DNA of 64,000 nt from Dipylidium caninum (GCA_017562135.1 QEYB01001427.1:1-64000), one strand, 5' to 3'. Shown: positions 1 to 13,100, numbered from the stretch's first letter. Notes: a model not told the origin generated them from the sequence alone. Numbers and translations: made by a program.

Positions 1-3000
1 ACCCTTCCGCTGCCTGCGCTGCGCTCCGCCACTCCTTGGGGCTTCGGCCCCGGCTTCCCGGTCTCCGTCGTCACCTGTTTCCAGCGGTAAGCCACATATA
101 CAAACAGACAGACCCGTTCCGGCCCCCCCCACCCGTCCCGTGGACTCCCCTGCGCCCCTGACGTCCCCGGCGCGCGTTCCCTCCTTCTCCCCCCCGCGCA
201 CCGGCCCTTGCCGCCGTTTTCGCCTCCCCTTTCGTGGTGGCCCTCCGGGTCCACCTTCCTCCCTCCTTCGCCGCCTCTCGGTCGCCCATCCTTTTTCCCG
301 GGTCTCCTTGTACCCGGCCCCTGCGCGTCCTAGCCCACTCCCGCACCCGCGGTTGCTTTGTGGCCGGACTGCACGGCCTGGCCTTTTCCTTCCGTGACTC
401 CGCCCCGGGCCCCAGTCCCAGTGGTCTGCCCAGCCGTTTGTTTCCACCCCCCCGCCGCCGCCCCCTGCGCGCCGTGCCGCCTGGTCCCGCCCCCTCCCCC
501 CGCCGTTTCTCCTTCTGCGCCGTGTCGGCTCCTCTCGTTCGGCCTGTCTGACTGGCCTTCCCACTACCCACAGCCCCCTGTGTCCCCGTGGCCTCATTGG
601 CCTGTGGCCTTTCCTGCCCTCCTTGCCCCTCTGGCCTCAGTACCCCATAGAGAACCCCTTGGGCCCCCGCGGACGGTGACCTCCTGCTTTCCCTGCGTTG
701 CTTTACCCTCCCCCCTTGCGGGGGACCCGGTGTGTTACTCGCTCTGCCGCCGCGGTTTTGTGGACCCGCCCTTTTACCCACCGTTTTCTCCCGTAGGTCC
801 CGCCTGCGGGTGTTGCCTTCCTTTTACTCACCACCTGATTCCGCCCCCTCACCCGACCTTCTGCTGCGTCGCGCACGCGTCCTCGCTCGTACCCCTTTCT
901 CCGCACCACGCACACCCTGACCCGCCGCGCGCCCCCAGTGCCGGCTGCTCACCTCACGTGGTGCCCAGGCGCCACACCCGGGCCTGCGTTGCAGTGTGGC
1001 CGCCGTCACACGGCTGCTGGCCGGCGGGCGCCGCGGCCCGCCGCCTGGTCGGCGTGGCGGCGCGCGCACTGCGACGGCCACCTGGCACGGCTCGCGTGCC
1101 TGTTTGCCTGCCGCGCAACGGTTTATTTGCCCCTCGGGCGGCCTGCTGTCCATGCTCTGCGACTTGGGTCCGGGGGGGGCGGCGCGGCCGGGCGGCCGCG
1201 GGGCTGGCACACCACTGGCGTACATTCCGAACCGTCCGCCTCCCCACCTCCATTCCCGCGGTTTCGTTCCACTCGGTGGCCCTTTTGCGCGTGCCCTCAC
1301 CCCCACCGCGCTCCCTGCCCCAGCGCAGCGTCCTCACCACCCGTTGCGTCTTTGCGCCCCTGCATTGGCCGCCTCGCCCCATTCGCCCCGTCCGGCCTCG
1401 CTCGTCCCTCTCCCTCCTCTCTTTCGCCTTGTCGACTCCTTCCCCTCCCCCCGCCCCCCCCTCCGCGCTGGATTCCTTCCTCTCCCTTCCGTCCCATGTC
1501 CCCTTCCAGCGGCCGTCTCGCCGTTCTGTCATCTTCCGTCGCCTTGGCGCGCCCTGCCTGCCCGTTTGGTGCCCCTCCCCTCCGCTACGCTCCTTCCCTC
1601 CGCGACCTGCCGACTTCCGCCCTCCGCTGCCCCCCGACCCCTTTCCTTCCGGCGTTGCACCACAGTTCCGTCTCTCACCCACTGTGTTCTTAGTCCTCCC
1701 GGCCTGCGCGCACATTCCCACTTCAGCACAGTCCCCTTCCCTGGGCCGCCGTGCCACTCCATCCCAGCTCCCCTTCTCTCCCCCCCCCCTTTTTCGCACT
1801 TGTCCACCTCGTACTGTTTTGGCAACTTTTTGCATCTGGGTGGCCTGGGCAACGGTTCCACGCCTCCCCGGGTCCCCGCTCACCGCCCTTACTCTCTCCG
1901 TGGGCCATCGTCCCTCCCTGGCTCCTCACGTCATCACTCCGCTTTTCTGCCTGCGGCGTACTGCTCTCCCCGTTGACTGCCATCCGCTTGTTTTCCTCTT
2001 CAGCCGTCGTCGCGCACGCGCTTCCGCGTGTCTGCGTGCTCACCTTCTCTTCTTTCCCCTTCTCTCCTCTGTTTCTTTACCGCCAACCGTGGTTGACGGC
2101 CCTCCTTCACCCTCTCACCCGTCTCATCACGTCGGTGTTTGCGGCCTCTTTCACTCTACTCTCCGCTTGGACTTAATTTTTTGCCTCCAGTGGAGTCCCC
2201 CGCCCGCTTTTTTCACCCCCGCCTACTCCCTACCGGATTCCTGTGCCCTACATGTTTACGCGTCTGCCTCCCGGAGGTGGTCCCACCGCCCCCTCGGCCT
2301 CCCCGGTGTTCCACCGTCCTCCACATCTGCGGTCCCACGTCCGCGCCACCACGCGCTGGCCCATACACAGCATTATATCACACATACAGCACGAGCACTC
2401 ATACAGAGCAGGGACTACCTTCTACTCAATTTAGATCACCACCAAAGCGAGGACGCACTGCCCGAGCTCCGAGCATCAGCTTGGAGTGCGGATATTGCCT
2501 CTCCATTCTCCTCAGCCAAATCGGTCACTGTTAGGAGGCAGCGGCGTTATACCCCACACCATGCAGTCAGACCACATAAACCCCCATCCATCAGGCCCGT
2601 GCGCGCACCTGGCCCCCGCTTGCCACCCTGCTCGCATACCGTTCGCCCTGGCGGTGCCGCCTCGTGCTTCTCCGCCCTGTGCACCCCGCCTGCACCCTCC
2701 TCTGCCTCCCCGTGCGTCCCCCTCCTTGCTTTCTTCCCGGCGCCTTCCCTTTGCACTCGGCTCCCCGCCCCTCCCCCTTTTTGTCGGCCTTCGCGGCCCT
2801 CTTCCCCTGGTTGCTGACACAGACGCTACCCTTCTCCGCTCTCTCTGCCCGCCTGCGCCTGTGTGCCCTTTTGGTCTCTTCGTCCATGTGTTTTGCCCGG
2901 TCCTCTCCCCGTTCCGCACTAGGGATACGCGGGTCTGGACTCACCTCTACGCCCCCCGGACGCTTGTTTGCCCCCTCCCCCCCTCCGATGGGTTTTGGCC

Positions 3001-3060
3001 CCCTCGCTCGGGTGCTTCGTCCCCCCCGCCGCCGCGGCCGTGCCCCCCGCTCGGGCTGTG
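1..3060. other. GC-rich pyrimidine-skewed domain without supported gene
   Basis: The plus strand is overwhelmingly C and T with few A, with short CT- and CG-rich words repeated in no fixed register. Because stop codons are rare in such sequence, long open frames appear in several frames at once, including one of 819 codons at 358-2817 and one of 309 codons on the opposite strand at 954-1883. Their translations are low-complexity (Pro, Ser, Arg, His or Gly, Arg, Glu) and show no domain. A patch of ordinary composition sits at about 2350-2580. I see no rRNA, tRNA or snRNA. It may be a degenerate repeat block or a CpG-rich regulatory region. Confidence 0.6.
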
Positions 3061-4697
3061 TGCATAAAGGTCGTTCTGACGTGAGGACGGGATGGCTTAA
3101 CGGCTCACACGTCCATCTCCCGACCTGTGGCCGTATGCGCCTATCGTCCTCCCTTTTGGGAGACTGGCGGGCGAATAAATTCTTAGGGGAGAAATAGGGA
3201 AAACGAGCTCACTGTCCCTGTTACGCCTGCAGTGACCTTCCCGCCTTGGTGCGGCCGTGAATACTCACAGCGAAATTATGCGTGAAGTGAAGCGCAAAGC
3301 GCGCTTCGGCTCCGACGTGCGTCTCAGCCCGAGGGGTCATATGTGCCTGTCGCCTCAAGGGACTGGCGGCGCCCTCCATTCTCCCGGGGCCCCCCGGGCC
3401 CCGCGCTCCTCCTTGTCTCCTTTCGTGGTCCACATTGATCCGCTGCCCTTCCGGGTGACGCGCCCCGCGGCTTGTTTACGCCTTCGTTGACAATGTCCAT
3501 GTGTCGGTTTGGACTTCATTAGCCTTCCCCGGGTGTCTGCGGGCTGGGCGCTCTGTCCCCCTCCCCCGCTCTCCGGGCGAGCTTTTGAGGAAACCGTTGC
3601 CCCAACCAAAGCGTGTCATTGAGGCCTCTTTGGGTGTTCCCTTGCCCGGCGTGGGCACAGATATCCTACAACAAGGCAACAACCCCCGCTGTCCACTAAG
3701 GTGAGCAATGAGCCAGCTTTTCACCGCCTCTGGACTCTCAATATGTCGCCAACTGTCGCCAGCCCGGGGAATGGCCCTTGGATGAAAAGGAGGATCGACG
3801 CGACACCATTCACGCGCCTCTACCCCGTCGCCCCTCCTGAGTATGATGTGACAACATTGCCCGGCGCCCGCCGGTCTTCCCCGGCGCACGGGAAGCATGC
3901 TTGCCCCCTATGTCGCTCACGGGCCCGCCGCCTGTGGCCATCTAATCTCCTTCGTAGGTCACCCAAAGGTCTTGCCTCGGCGAATGCGCGCAGACTTGGG
4001 CGTCGGGCTGCTGTGAAGTCGGGCGGAGGGTCCGGAAGGCAAAACACCTCGGTGAGGCAGATGTTCCCGCAATGATTCTGCCCGGGCCAATGTTGTCACG
4101 CCCTCGGCGGCTCGTGTCGTAGGCGGCTTTAGCTCCTTTGCGGATGCGTGGCCCGCTGTGGGCGTGGACTGTTCTCCGTCAGCCTTTGTCCCCCTCCCCA
4201 AAGTGGACAGCCCTCCACAGCTCATCTCACGCCCCCCGCCCGCCGCTGACAGAGGCAGCCTGCCCGACAGCCAAAAATACCAGCGCCCACTCGCGCCCCG
4301 AGCGCGGGAAATAAGATGCCTTCGCCTGGCATGAGGTCGTTGGAGGGTGATACGTGATCCCGGCCGCCCCCCGATAAAACGACTGTCGACTTCGTGAACG
4401 CCCTCGTCGCGCCTGCTCTGACTGAGAAACGCTCGACGCTGCCCGCCGCAACCCTAGCGGTGGCCCCCCTCCTTGTAAATCGGCTGAGGGGGACCCGGGC
4501 GAAGAGGAGGCTCGGAGGAGGAGGAAAAGAGAAGAGGCGAGAGGTCCCGGGCAAAATGTACGCGGCATACCCGGCTCCTTTCGTCTGTGATATCTGAAGT
4601 GAATCCTCGCAGCCTTCGAGTATTGCAGGCGAGAGGGCCCTGACCGCGAAGAGACCACCCCCCCGCGGACGTCAAGTGTGCGTCTTTCGAGTCAATT
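3061..4697. other. Intergenic region, nothing recognised
   Basis: Composition moves from the skewed block towards balanced but still GC-rich sequence. Short open frames exist on both strands (for example 3701-4075 plus and 4227-4658 minus), but none shows a recognisable motif, a splice-consistent partner or codon patterns like the neighbouring genes. The part next to 4698 should contain the 3' untranslated region of DRC7, although I found no clear AATAAA signal there. Confidence 0.5.
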
Positions 4698-7600
4698 TCA
4701 TGTTCCCCCACTCCCTCCCAACCGCGGATCGGAGCGCAGCTGTTTCTCCAGCAGCATGTACTTCTGCGGCGCGGTCTGTTTGTGCTTCATCAACATGGTC
4801 TCCAAGGTGGTGATCTTAAACACAGCGTCGCTGCAGTACTGCAAATAGGCCGCCTCGTCGTCTTTGGTGAGGTTAATTTGGTTCAGCTGGAACCACTGTT
4901 GTTTGCGCTGCAGAGCCTCCGTCTCCGACTCAAATCGCGCCTGGATAATGTTGGCCTTCTTAATGAGACGCTCCTTCAGGTCCTGCAAACACGCCTCTCT
5001 GACCGCGTAGGCGTCCTCCCTGCTCAGGTTGTCGCCGTCGATGTCGCGCATGTAGAAGTAGGGAGCGAGGAAGTCGAGGTCCTTCTCCCTCTGCCTCCGA
5101 CGCTCCTGTTCGGCGTGCTGTTCCAAGGCTATGCGAAGGTTGCGCATCTCACCGTTCCGTAGAGTATCCCACAGACCAACTTCCAGTTCGGGTTTGGCCT
5201 CTTCCGCCGCCCGGACATCCAAAATGGCCTGAACCTCACTTTCCGACTGACGGACGGTCTCTTTGGCCGCCTTTTCAAGCTCAATTAGCTCGAGGAGCAT
5301 CTGGTAGATCTCCACGTTGGTTTTTTCGGGGAGGATTAACACTGGTCTAAGGCCGAGAAGGGAAATTTACTGTCAACGTTTACTCGATCTCCTCATAAAC
5401 ACAACGGCGCGTGCTTGATTCGAGTGGCCTTCTCCCCATGAAAGGCGGTGGGTGTCAGGATGGAGCTCGATGACCTGCCGACGATCGCCGCTGTCAGGGG
5501 GCTTGATGAACTCCCTTCTGCACGGGAAGATGCATTCATCGGCGATGTGATACTTGAGGCAGTAACGCTGCCCGATTATGTCGAACAGGCGCTCCTCCAC
5601 GTCTTCGTCCGCCGGCATCTTTGGGTTCCGTGAAAAACGCTCTTTTTATTCTGAGGCAGCCAGCAGACCGTATTTAACATTTAAGTAAATCACCTTGTCC
5701 TTCGCCCACACGTATAAGCCTTGCTCGGGATCCACCAAACACACCCCACCCGCCACAAACAAGGAGACAGTGATACGTCGGGGTCGAGTCGGATCTCCTC
5801 TTGACAAACGCGGTTATCCGAACGCCCTGCGGCAGCATTCATCCGTTCGGCGCTCGTGAAACAGGCCGGACGGCGGAGCGACCGAGTACAAAGGGGGCCC
5901 TCCGCACCAAAGCTTGGACGCCTGCCTCACCGCGGTTTCCAGTAGCACACACGGCCACTTCCGCGGCGGAGACGAGAGGGCCGACTTTTCTCCAAGGCAC
6001 GCATAAACCTGACCCTCCCTTCCCACCGCCCACTGTCCGGGCATCCACGTCGACCACTTTGCTGCTTCGCATCCACGAGTCTCAAATTGTCTATCCTGTT
6101 TCTTATGGAATTGCCATTGTCTACTCGGAGGCAGCCTCTAGGCTAAGCGCTATGCTAACCCCGGGTGGGGAAAAACCTCACTGGGACGCCTGTCGCCTTC
6201 GGATTCAGGCCAAATGTGCCCGAAGGCTTCAAGGAGTTGGACAAAAGTGTGTCAGGAAAATGATTAACGAATTTTCACTGCTTTATGCGTCAGCAATGCC
6301 CTGCACATAGCAAACTGTAGCAATCATATTCGAGGCGAATTAAGGCTGTGATTAGGAGGCAGTCGCAGGAAAGAGTGTCTAAATGGAACTGAGGTCGAGG
6401 GGAGACGCATGTGCAACCAGCATGGCCCATCGACGCCGCGATAAGAAACAAACCTGCAGTGATTTTGGATGCAGAAGCCTCCTCGTGGATATTGGGGAAA
6501 AAACACCTCCCAATCGGGCACTTCGAGCCTAGAAATTCAATCACTTCATGTTGCATGGATTGTGCAATAAGAAAACGTTTGAACAAGGCGATTAAACCCA
6601 TGAAATCAGGTTTAAACGAGGACCATTTGTGCTCATGGCAACACTAACTCTACGTGCCGCCGAAAATGACTTTAGCATTTTGTCTCTCAGCCACGTTGAC
6701 GCACCACCATGTCCATGTTTAGTGTTCCATGAGTGTAGAAATTGACCACGCGTATCACCCTCCTTTTACAGCCATAAGAAGTGAAAATTTAATTTAAACA
6801 AACCTTCGTCAATACTCTACTTATTAACTAATGAGTAGGAAGGTGGCAGGCGCCATGTGGTGGGGAGGAAAATATGACCGCAGCCGTCAACGCGTTTTGG
6901 TATGTCGTAGCGAATGAACAAGTGGTAGTAGACTTACGCATCAATTTCCTTATAACTCTTCTTTGTCACTTTAGTCTCTATCATTCCTTGCTTTGCGGTT
7001 GTTTTCGAGAGCACTGGAGGTCCAAACTTTCGCACTGTCCGACCATATTTCGTCTCTCGATAAACCAGCCGGTCGGGACGATTAGCGTACCACTCCTTCA
7101 GAAAATTTCCCTCCCGCTCCCGTTTCATCAGCCCGTCAATTCGCACTTTATCGTAGAATTCCATGCATCTTGTCCCATCAACACCGGAATCCGTAGAATA
7201 GTAGCTGTGTTCTTTCAACTGGTGATCCATTCTACCATGGTCAAATGACTCCGTTACCCGCTTTGTCTTCATATCCGTGACCCTCAACGTCAGTCGGTTC
7301 CTGCGGTGTTTGAAGTACTCCCTTTGGCTGATTACCTCTTGCAGATCACGATCGGCGTATATTATAATTTGAGTGATAAGTCCATTTTCCTTAAAATAAG
7401 GTGAGAATTTGGTCATGCGAACTCGGTTGTAGATAATTTCCTTCTGGAAGTTTGGATATCTCTGAAAGTACTGCGCAGTGGATAAGTAGATTGGCAAAGT
7501 CCATGAGAACGGCATATCCACCAGAAGAAGAGTATCCAAATGATCCGCCTCTGTTTTTGCCGTCTCTTTCTTCCTACTTCCCTCGCCCGATCCCTCTTCT

Positions 7601-8859
7601 GTACGCTTGAGACCATAATTTCGACCCAACTCGAAATCGAGCAGAGCGTTAGCGACATCCATGTGGGTGTTAAGGCCCTTTTTCAGTTGTTCCTCATTTG
7701 GCATTAGTTTTTGGTATAACTGACCCGAGGGTAATACAAATTCCCAGTCTTCGAGTTTATCAAGATCGTAACGCATTCCCTGAATCCCATTTGTACAGTC
7801 CTGCATATTTACCCAGTAATTAACATGATTCCAAATACTTTCAATGCCCAAATACATTTTGGTATTTAACTCAACCGATTCTCCCGTGAAGGGTTCTATA
7901 AAGAAAGGCTCGTGTACATCTCGACTTCCTGGTAGCACCAAAATCCACGAATGGACTCTTAAGCCATAAAGAGGATCAGGTGGTGGCTCTTCCGCTTTCT
8001 CTTGAGCTTGACTCTCTTCCAACGCTTTCTGCTCGGAAGCCTTTCTGGCCTCATACAGCTCTTTCTTCTTCATGGTCACTTGGTATTTGGATAGAAACTC
8101 TTTGACTGATTTTACATGATACTTTTCATTCTGCGGTTCTTGATACACTTCAACTCTCTTAGGCTGTTCCCAGCTAATAGGACACTTTTTTCGAGAGTCA
8201 TCTTTGTAACAGCATTCCCTTGTCGCATATCCACTAACCACGAAGGCATTGTAGCCAATTCCAATGAGAAGTGAACAGAGGAGAGTCGTGTATTCAAAAC
8301 AAGTGCCTAATTGAAAAGAAAGTGTCGTTCTGGGACTGTAAAGACGTGGAGGAAGTTCGGTGCAGGGAAGCAAAGGAGCAAAATCTAAAAAGTCCGACAC
8401 GAAAGCAGCAGCGCCTAGAGCCTCGTAGAGTTCAGGATAAGGTAACTTGGTGGGTTGTATGGTGGTGCAGACAAACTTACGAATGTTGCACTCGTTGCGA
8501 GGAGTGAGCAGAAGTGGAGTACGATCGTGAAAGCGGTTTGAGTATTGTCGGTAGAAGTTATCGGCATAAATCAGAAGGCGTTTCTCTCGTGGACTATTTT
8601 CTTTATATGATGATGGAAATGTAAAATCGGCTGGATCAAATTGTTGCGGCAAGGAGCGGAATTCTCTGGGAAGATATAGCGGGTTGAGTTCAACCAGCTG
8701 CTGTTTGAGAAGATTAATTTCAGACGTCATCTCAATTTCAGCACCCGTGGATGCGGTAGATATTTTGGTGGCACTATTTTGTTCGGTGTCTTTAGAATCA
8801 AATTGTTTAGTTGAGGTAACATCGTTTTCAAGCTCAATGGTGGTTTCTTCTTCCATCAT
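4698..8859 (-). CDS. DRC7: Dynein regulatory complex subunit 7 (CCDC135-like)
   Basis: DRC7 belongs to the nexin-dynein regulatory complex that links outer doublets and tunes dynein in motile cilia and flagella. Coding exons, minus strand: 8859-6938, 5650-5384 and 5341-4698. Exon 1 carries the N-terminal region and the transglutaminase-like core with the family motif GTCFEYTTLLCSLLIG. Exons 2 and 3 carry the charged coiled-coil C-terminus with KKQQWFQLNQINLTKDDE and an ending in DPRL, as in animal DRC7. Intron 1 is 1,287 nt (GCgtaagt donor, ctcag acceptor) and intron 2 is only 42 nt. The exon lengths sum to 2,833, one base more than a multiple of three; the extra base falls in a run at 5643-5647. 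Without it the protein would be about 943 residues, near the usual 870-odd. Identity is secure; intactness is open. Confidence 0.93.
5384..5650 (-). CDS. DRC7: DRC7 exon 2 with an apparent one-base insertion
   Basis: Exon 1 ends two bases into a codon, so exon 2 must supply one base and then continue in frame. From the acceptor at 5651/5650 the required frame gives four sensible residues and then leaves the conserved frame at a run of five A (minus strand; five T at 5643-5647 on plus). With four A, the reading passes into ERFSRNPKMPADEDVEERLF, which matches the conserved DRC7 segment that human DRC7 has here. Every other acceptor I tried either meets a stop or has the wrong phase. A homopolymer assembly error is the simplest explanation; a true disabling mutation or an unseen micro-exon are alternatives. 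Confidence 0.75.
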
Positions 8860-10165
8860 AAAAGTTGACTGTTGTTTCCAGTTGAGGTTTTGGTTTTAAA
8901 TCGGCAAAAGTGGTCAGCTAAATTAGGGAATACAGAATTGATTTGCAATACAATTAAAAAATAATGTGCATTTCCTGTTTATAGGACCTCTGGGGCTTCT
9001 AGTACTCACAGTCTCTTTTTATAGTGTCAATTAAAAGACAACTATGTTACTTCCGAACTACAAAAAGGATAGACACACTTAAGACATCTCGTAAGTTGCT
9101 ATGGCGATTAAGCACACCTCTTGCTTGAAACTGTGCGAAGGACATGACAAAAGAATTTGATCACATTGAACAAACGTGTTACATCAGTCCTATTATTCGT
9201 CTTACATGAAAAGTCTGTTATCAGTTTTTAAGATGTGTTTGAGAGATTGAAAGCGATACCTAGTTCTTGAACAGACACAGTGCAGGCGTATAATTAAAAT
9301 GCTTCATTTCCTTTTCCAAACACATTCACGGAGCTCCTGCCAGTGCTCATCCGCAATAAATAACCACGGCCCACGTATGCTACTGCCGAGCTGCCTTCTG
9401 TCTCAGCTTTTCACTTCCCATAAGGTGTATATGTGAACAAAGCTCTCCTGCTCTTACCAACAGTAGTTGGGATGCTCTGCCGACACCTAAAATTTTACCC
9501 ATGCGATACATGCAGCCAAGTCAGAACTTCAGTCAACTACGAAGTCCCCACGAGGCCCAAGTATTGTTGGCAATGGCTTCCGCACCGTCACTTACGACCA
9601 AATACCTGAGGAATGCAACAAGAACGAGTTGGGGCCACCCTTGGACGCTTAATGCGCAAGTCCCTATTTCCCATTCTCCTCTGAAGACCAACTCCAGGGC
9701 ACTCGACACCATAGTACAGTTTCACAATGATAAAAACGGACACTTAGAAAGAAAAGTGACTGTTCTGCCACCCCTTAGCCCGCAGGCGAGAACGGCAAAG
9801 AATTAGAATAAAAAATAAATCTGTTTTCTTCGTACTTCTCGTTCACTGATCGCCAGATTGCAAGATAAGGCTTGTATTTTTAAAACTACCAGCTTATCAT
9901 GATCCACAACGAAACAATTTGATGCTGTATACAAATAAAATGAAACTCGCACCACAGGCCGATGGCGCTCAGTAAAGCAAAAGTTGAATTATGCATTATT
10001 GAATTGGTCTATCAAATGGAAATGAATGAAAACCAGATGGATTCATCCTTGTCGTCCATCGTCCACGAATGGGAACTCTCGGTGTCCACGCATGCTTAAA
10101 GTAAAAAAACAACATTGTGACTTGTGTTAAGTACCAAACATGCAATTTTGGACATGCTTAGTGCC
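8860..10165. other. Intergenic region between DRC7 start and AKR stop
   Basis: AT-rich sequence that should hold the DRC7 promoter and 5' untranslated region (right of 8859) and the 3' untranslated region of the reductase (left of 10166). A 101-codon open frame at 9501-9806 on the plus strand has no recognisable motif. No repeat or RNA gene was seen. Confidence 0.5.
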
Positions 10166-13100
10166 TTACGCAGCTCCTTTCAGTACTCGCTTTCCATCTC
10201 CGAGTTCTTTAAGCCGTTCCATATCTTCATCGCTTATTTCGAAATCGAATACCTACAACGGAGGGAAAAAGTGGACTCGGAGGCTCCTACTTGTCTATTT
10301 TCTAACAAGTGTGCCGGTGTTTTGCTTTTGAAAATGACACAAAGACCACGCTGTAGCCCATGGCGGAGGGCAACTTGAGCCGGAGTCTTGCCATATTTTT
10401 TGGCCATTTCCTGAAGTAACGGGCAGCTCCAGAAGGGGAGTAAAGTGGCGTTTGCTAGAGAAGTAAGGCAAAATAATGCGTGCTATCAATGAGTTAAACA
10501 CTGTGAATGGGAATGAGTTGACGGGCTTACAAATGAAGGTAGGGACAACCGAGGGAGAAGTAGCCAGTCACGGGGATGCCCTGCGAATGGGCAAAATCTA
10601 CCAGTGACCGATTGGGGAAAGTGACATTGCTCTCAATTTGCAGCATTGCCGGTCGAATTCGACAATTGGCCAGGATCTTCCCTATCTGAGCCTCGTTGAA
10701 ATTCGACAAGCCAATGTGCCGGCACACTCCCCCAGCGACCAAATCTTCCATTGCCTAGTAAAATGGGGATGCAATCCGCCCGATCAGGCGGGGCACGTGA
10801 AAATTCCACGAGTATACGTGGAGAAAATGTACCTTCCAAGTGTCGAGGAGGTCCACGTTGTCAAAAAGCGTACACTTTGCAGCATCTCTCGGTATCAGGA
10901 CATCACCAGGCTGTGGGATGCAGCAAGCGAGTTTGAAAGCATTTTAAACAAGAGTTTTTCATTTAAATATAGGCCAAAAGAGCACCTGATAGGGCACGGG
11001 CCAGTGAATGAGATAAAGATCCAAGTAGTGGATCTGAAGTCGCTTTATGGACGTCTCACAAGCAGGTCTGACCAACTCCCGACGATGGAAGGTGTTCCAC
11101 AGCTGGGAGAAGGGATGAAGCAAATCTCAAAGCAAGAAGGCGGAAAAGTTCAGAACAATGGGGGCTTTCATAGCAATAATGCAGGCAGCTTGGCAGTAAC
11201 ACGTTTCTGGAATCCCAGATGCTTTCTGGAAGCATGCGCCTTGAGTCGGGAGGGAGCAAGTGAATGGTCTTGTTTGTCTATTCCAGAAAAAGTGGAATCA
11301 CAGACGGGACAAAAAAACATGAGGATTCAACTATTGTCTTCTACACCGAAAGCCACCACCGAGTTAGTTGAGCCTCGGATTTCATGCCAGTCCCCTTTCC
11401 AGACTCCGGGATGACTACGGGTTGCAGATGAGACGGAAGGCGCTCGGCCTGGCTCCGTGGGCAACGCTAAAGGGCGCTCTTGAGCCTCGAGGATGAGTGG
11501 GCCCCAGACCGACTAAGTACGGGTGCCTTAGAAGTGCATTCGCCTCACGATAGGAATATCAGCACCAACTTCGCGGTTAGCTCATGAAAAATTTAGTTTG
11601 GAGGAGGTACTGTGCGATCATGCATCGCAAGTACTAAGTAGCTGGATAGAATTTGACCAAACCCTCAAAAAATAGCACAACAGCGGAGCTAAGGAGCGAA
11701 GTTTGGGCGACGCGTTGCCAAAGCAGGTCTAAATGACGGCGGTGACTGTCAACACTGCACTGAGCTCAGCTCATTCGACTCCACGGAACACGTCAGAAGC
11801 ACAAACGAACCTGTTAAAATTGGAAGCAGTTGTTGGGAGAAATTAGCCAAATGCTAAGGGCAAAAAGCATGTGTTGGGGCAAAGAAACACATCGTCAGCC
11901 ACAGCGGCCATCATTGGTCGCACCCTCTTGGCTGGCCGAAAAGAACTTTCCACTCCCCAGCCACGTCCCATCGGCACCTTAACTCTTGGAGCGCTCGCCT
12001 TGCAAGCCCGACAAACTGCGCCCACTGACTGTGGCAGCCACTTCTGCCGACTAATCTACACGCCACGAAGAGTCAACCAAATGTGGAGAAGGACATTTTG
12101 CGAGTAGACTTCATCCAAACAGACTTCAAGTCTACTTTTAGTTATTCAATCCTGCCAGCTGCCCACAAGTTACCAGGTTTGGTTGCATGGAGTGTAAGGT
12201 GAAGTAACCTTGGAAGTGATGAAGAGTTCATCGCGTCGAACCCGTCCCGACTGGATCCAGGCCCCGAAGCACTGTCCGATCTCAGCCTCATTGGCGTAGA
12301 GATGAGCGCAATCGAAGTGACGATAGCCCAACTCGAGGGCTGCACTCAGTGCCTCACTCACTTCGTCGCCGTGCAACTGGAGTGAAGATGGAGAGAAAAG
12401 ACGCTCCGAGATGGAAAAAGTCAGTGAAGATACTAATTCTCTAAGGATTTACAAGGATTCGTTGAGATCAACAACACATTCCGCCTTCTTAGAAAAAAAA
12501 AGATAACGGTTAGACAGTATCTCCACCAATGACAATTGAGCCATGAAGGCGAGGAGGAGAGTTGCTAATCTCCGGTTTATTTTTTTAAGGTAATCCTCGG
12601 TCACCCTCCCTCCCCTCTCAAGTTATAGACACGACCTTAACAATTGTGAATCAGCGTTATGCAAACGTCTACGGACGGGGAGTTTGATCGGAAAGTGGTG
12701 GTCGATTTTGATTAAATGAAAATGTCTTCCGCTTAATACTTAAAGGTAGGCAAAGGCGACGGTCGGACTGACAATAATAATTCCACTCGTGTTGTCCTCG
12801 AAGCTTTCTTGTGAACGGAAACGTTTACTCGGTCAAGAAAGACCTCGACAGACCTTTCGATCCTCTAAGGAGCGCCACGAAGCGGGCGTCACTGCGATGT
12901 TTCGCGAAGACCGCAGCACAGTCAAGTGGATTTGCACTAGATGGCAGGGTTATTGAGTAGCATACACCCGTCAAACCATCAAATTTATGCGTCTCCTCTA
13001 TTTTTAACTACGACGAAATGTCATCTAGAGAGAAGGAATGTAAATACTTACCATAGTTTTCCGCCAAATGTCTGCATCCTTTGCATTAATGCCTTGATTT

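Noticed and set aside
954..1883. 309-codon minus-strand ORF
   Set aside because: Gly/Arg/Glu-rich mirror of the same skewed DNA with no motif.
2338..2580. U6, 5S or spliced-leader RNA gene
   Set aside because: Some short words look similar, but no continuous match to the conserved parts of these RNAs could be made.
358..2817. 819-codon plus-strand ORF as a real protein gene
   Set aside because: Low-complexity translation rich in Pro, Ser, Arg and His. Several other frames over the same DNA are also open, no domain is visible, and the base composition alone explains the lack of stops.
5801..6310. 169-codon plus-strand ORF
   Set aside because: Lies in DRC7 intron 1 on the opposite strand, no domain, no Kozak-like or splice support.
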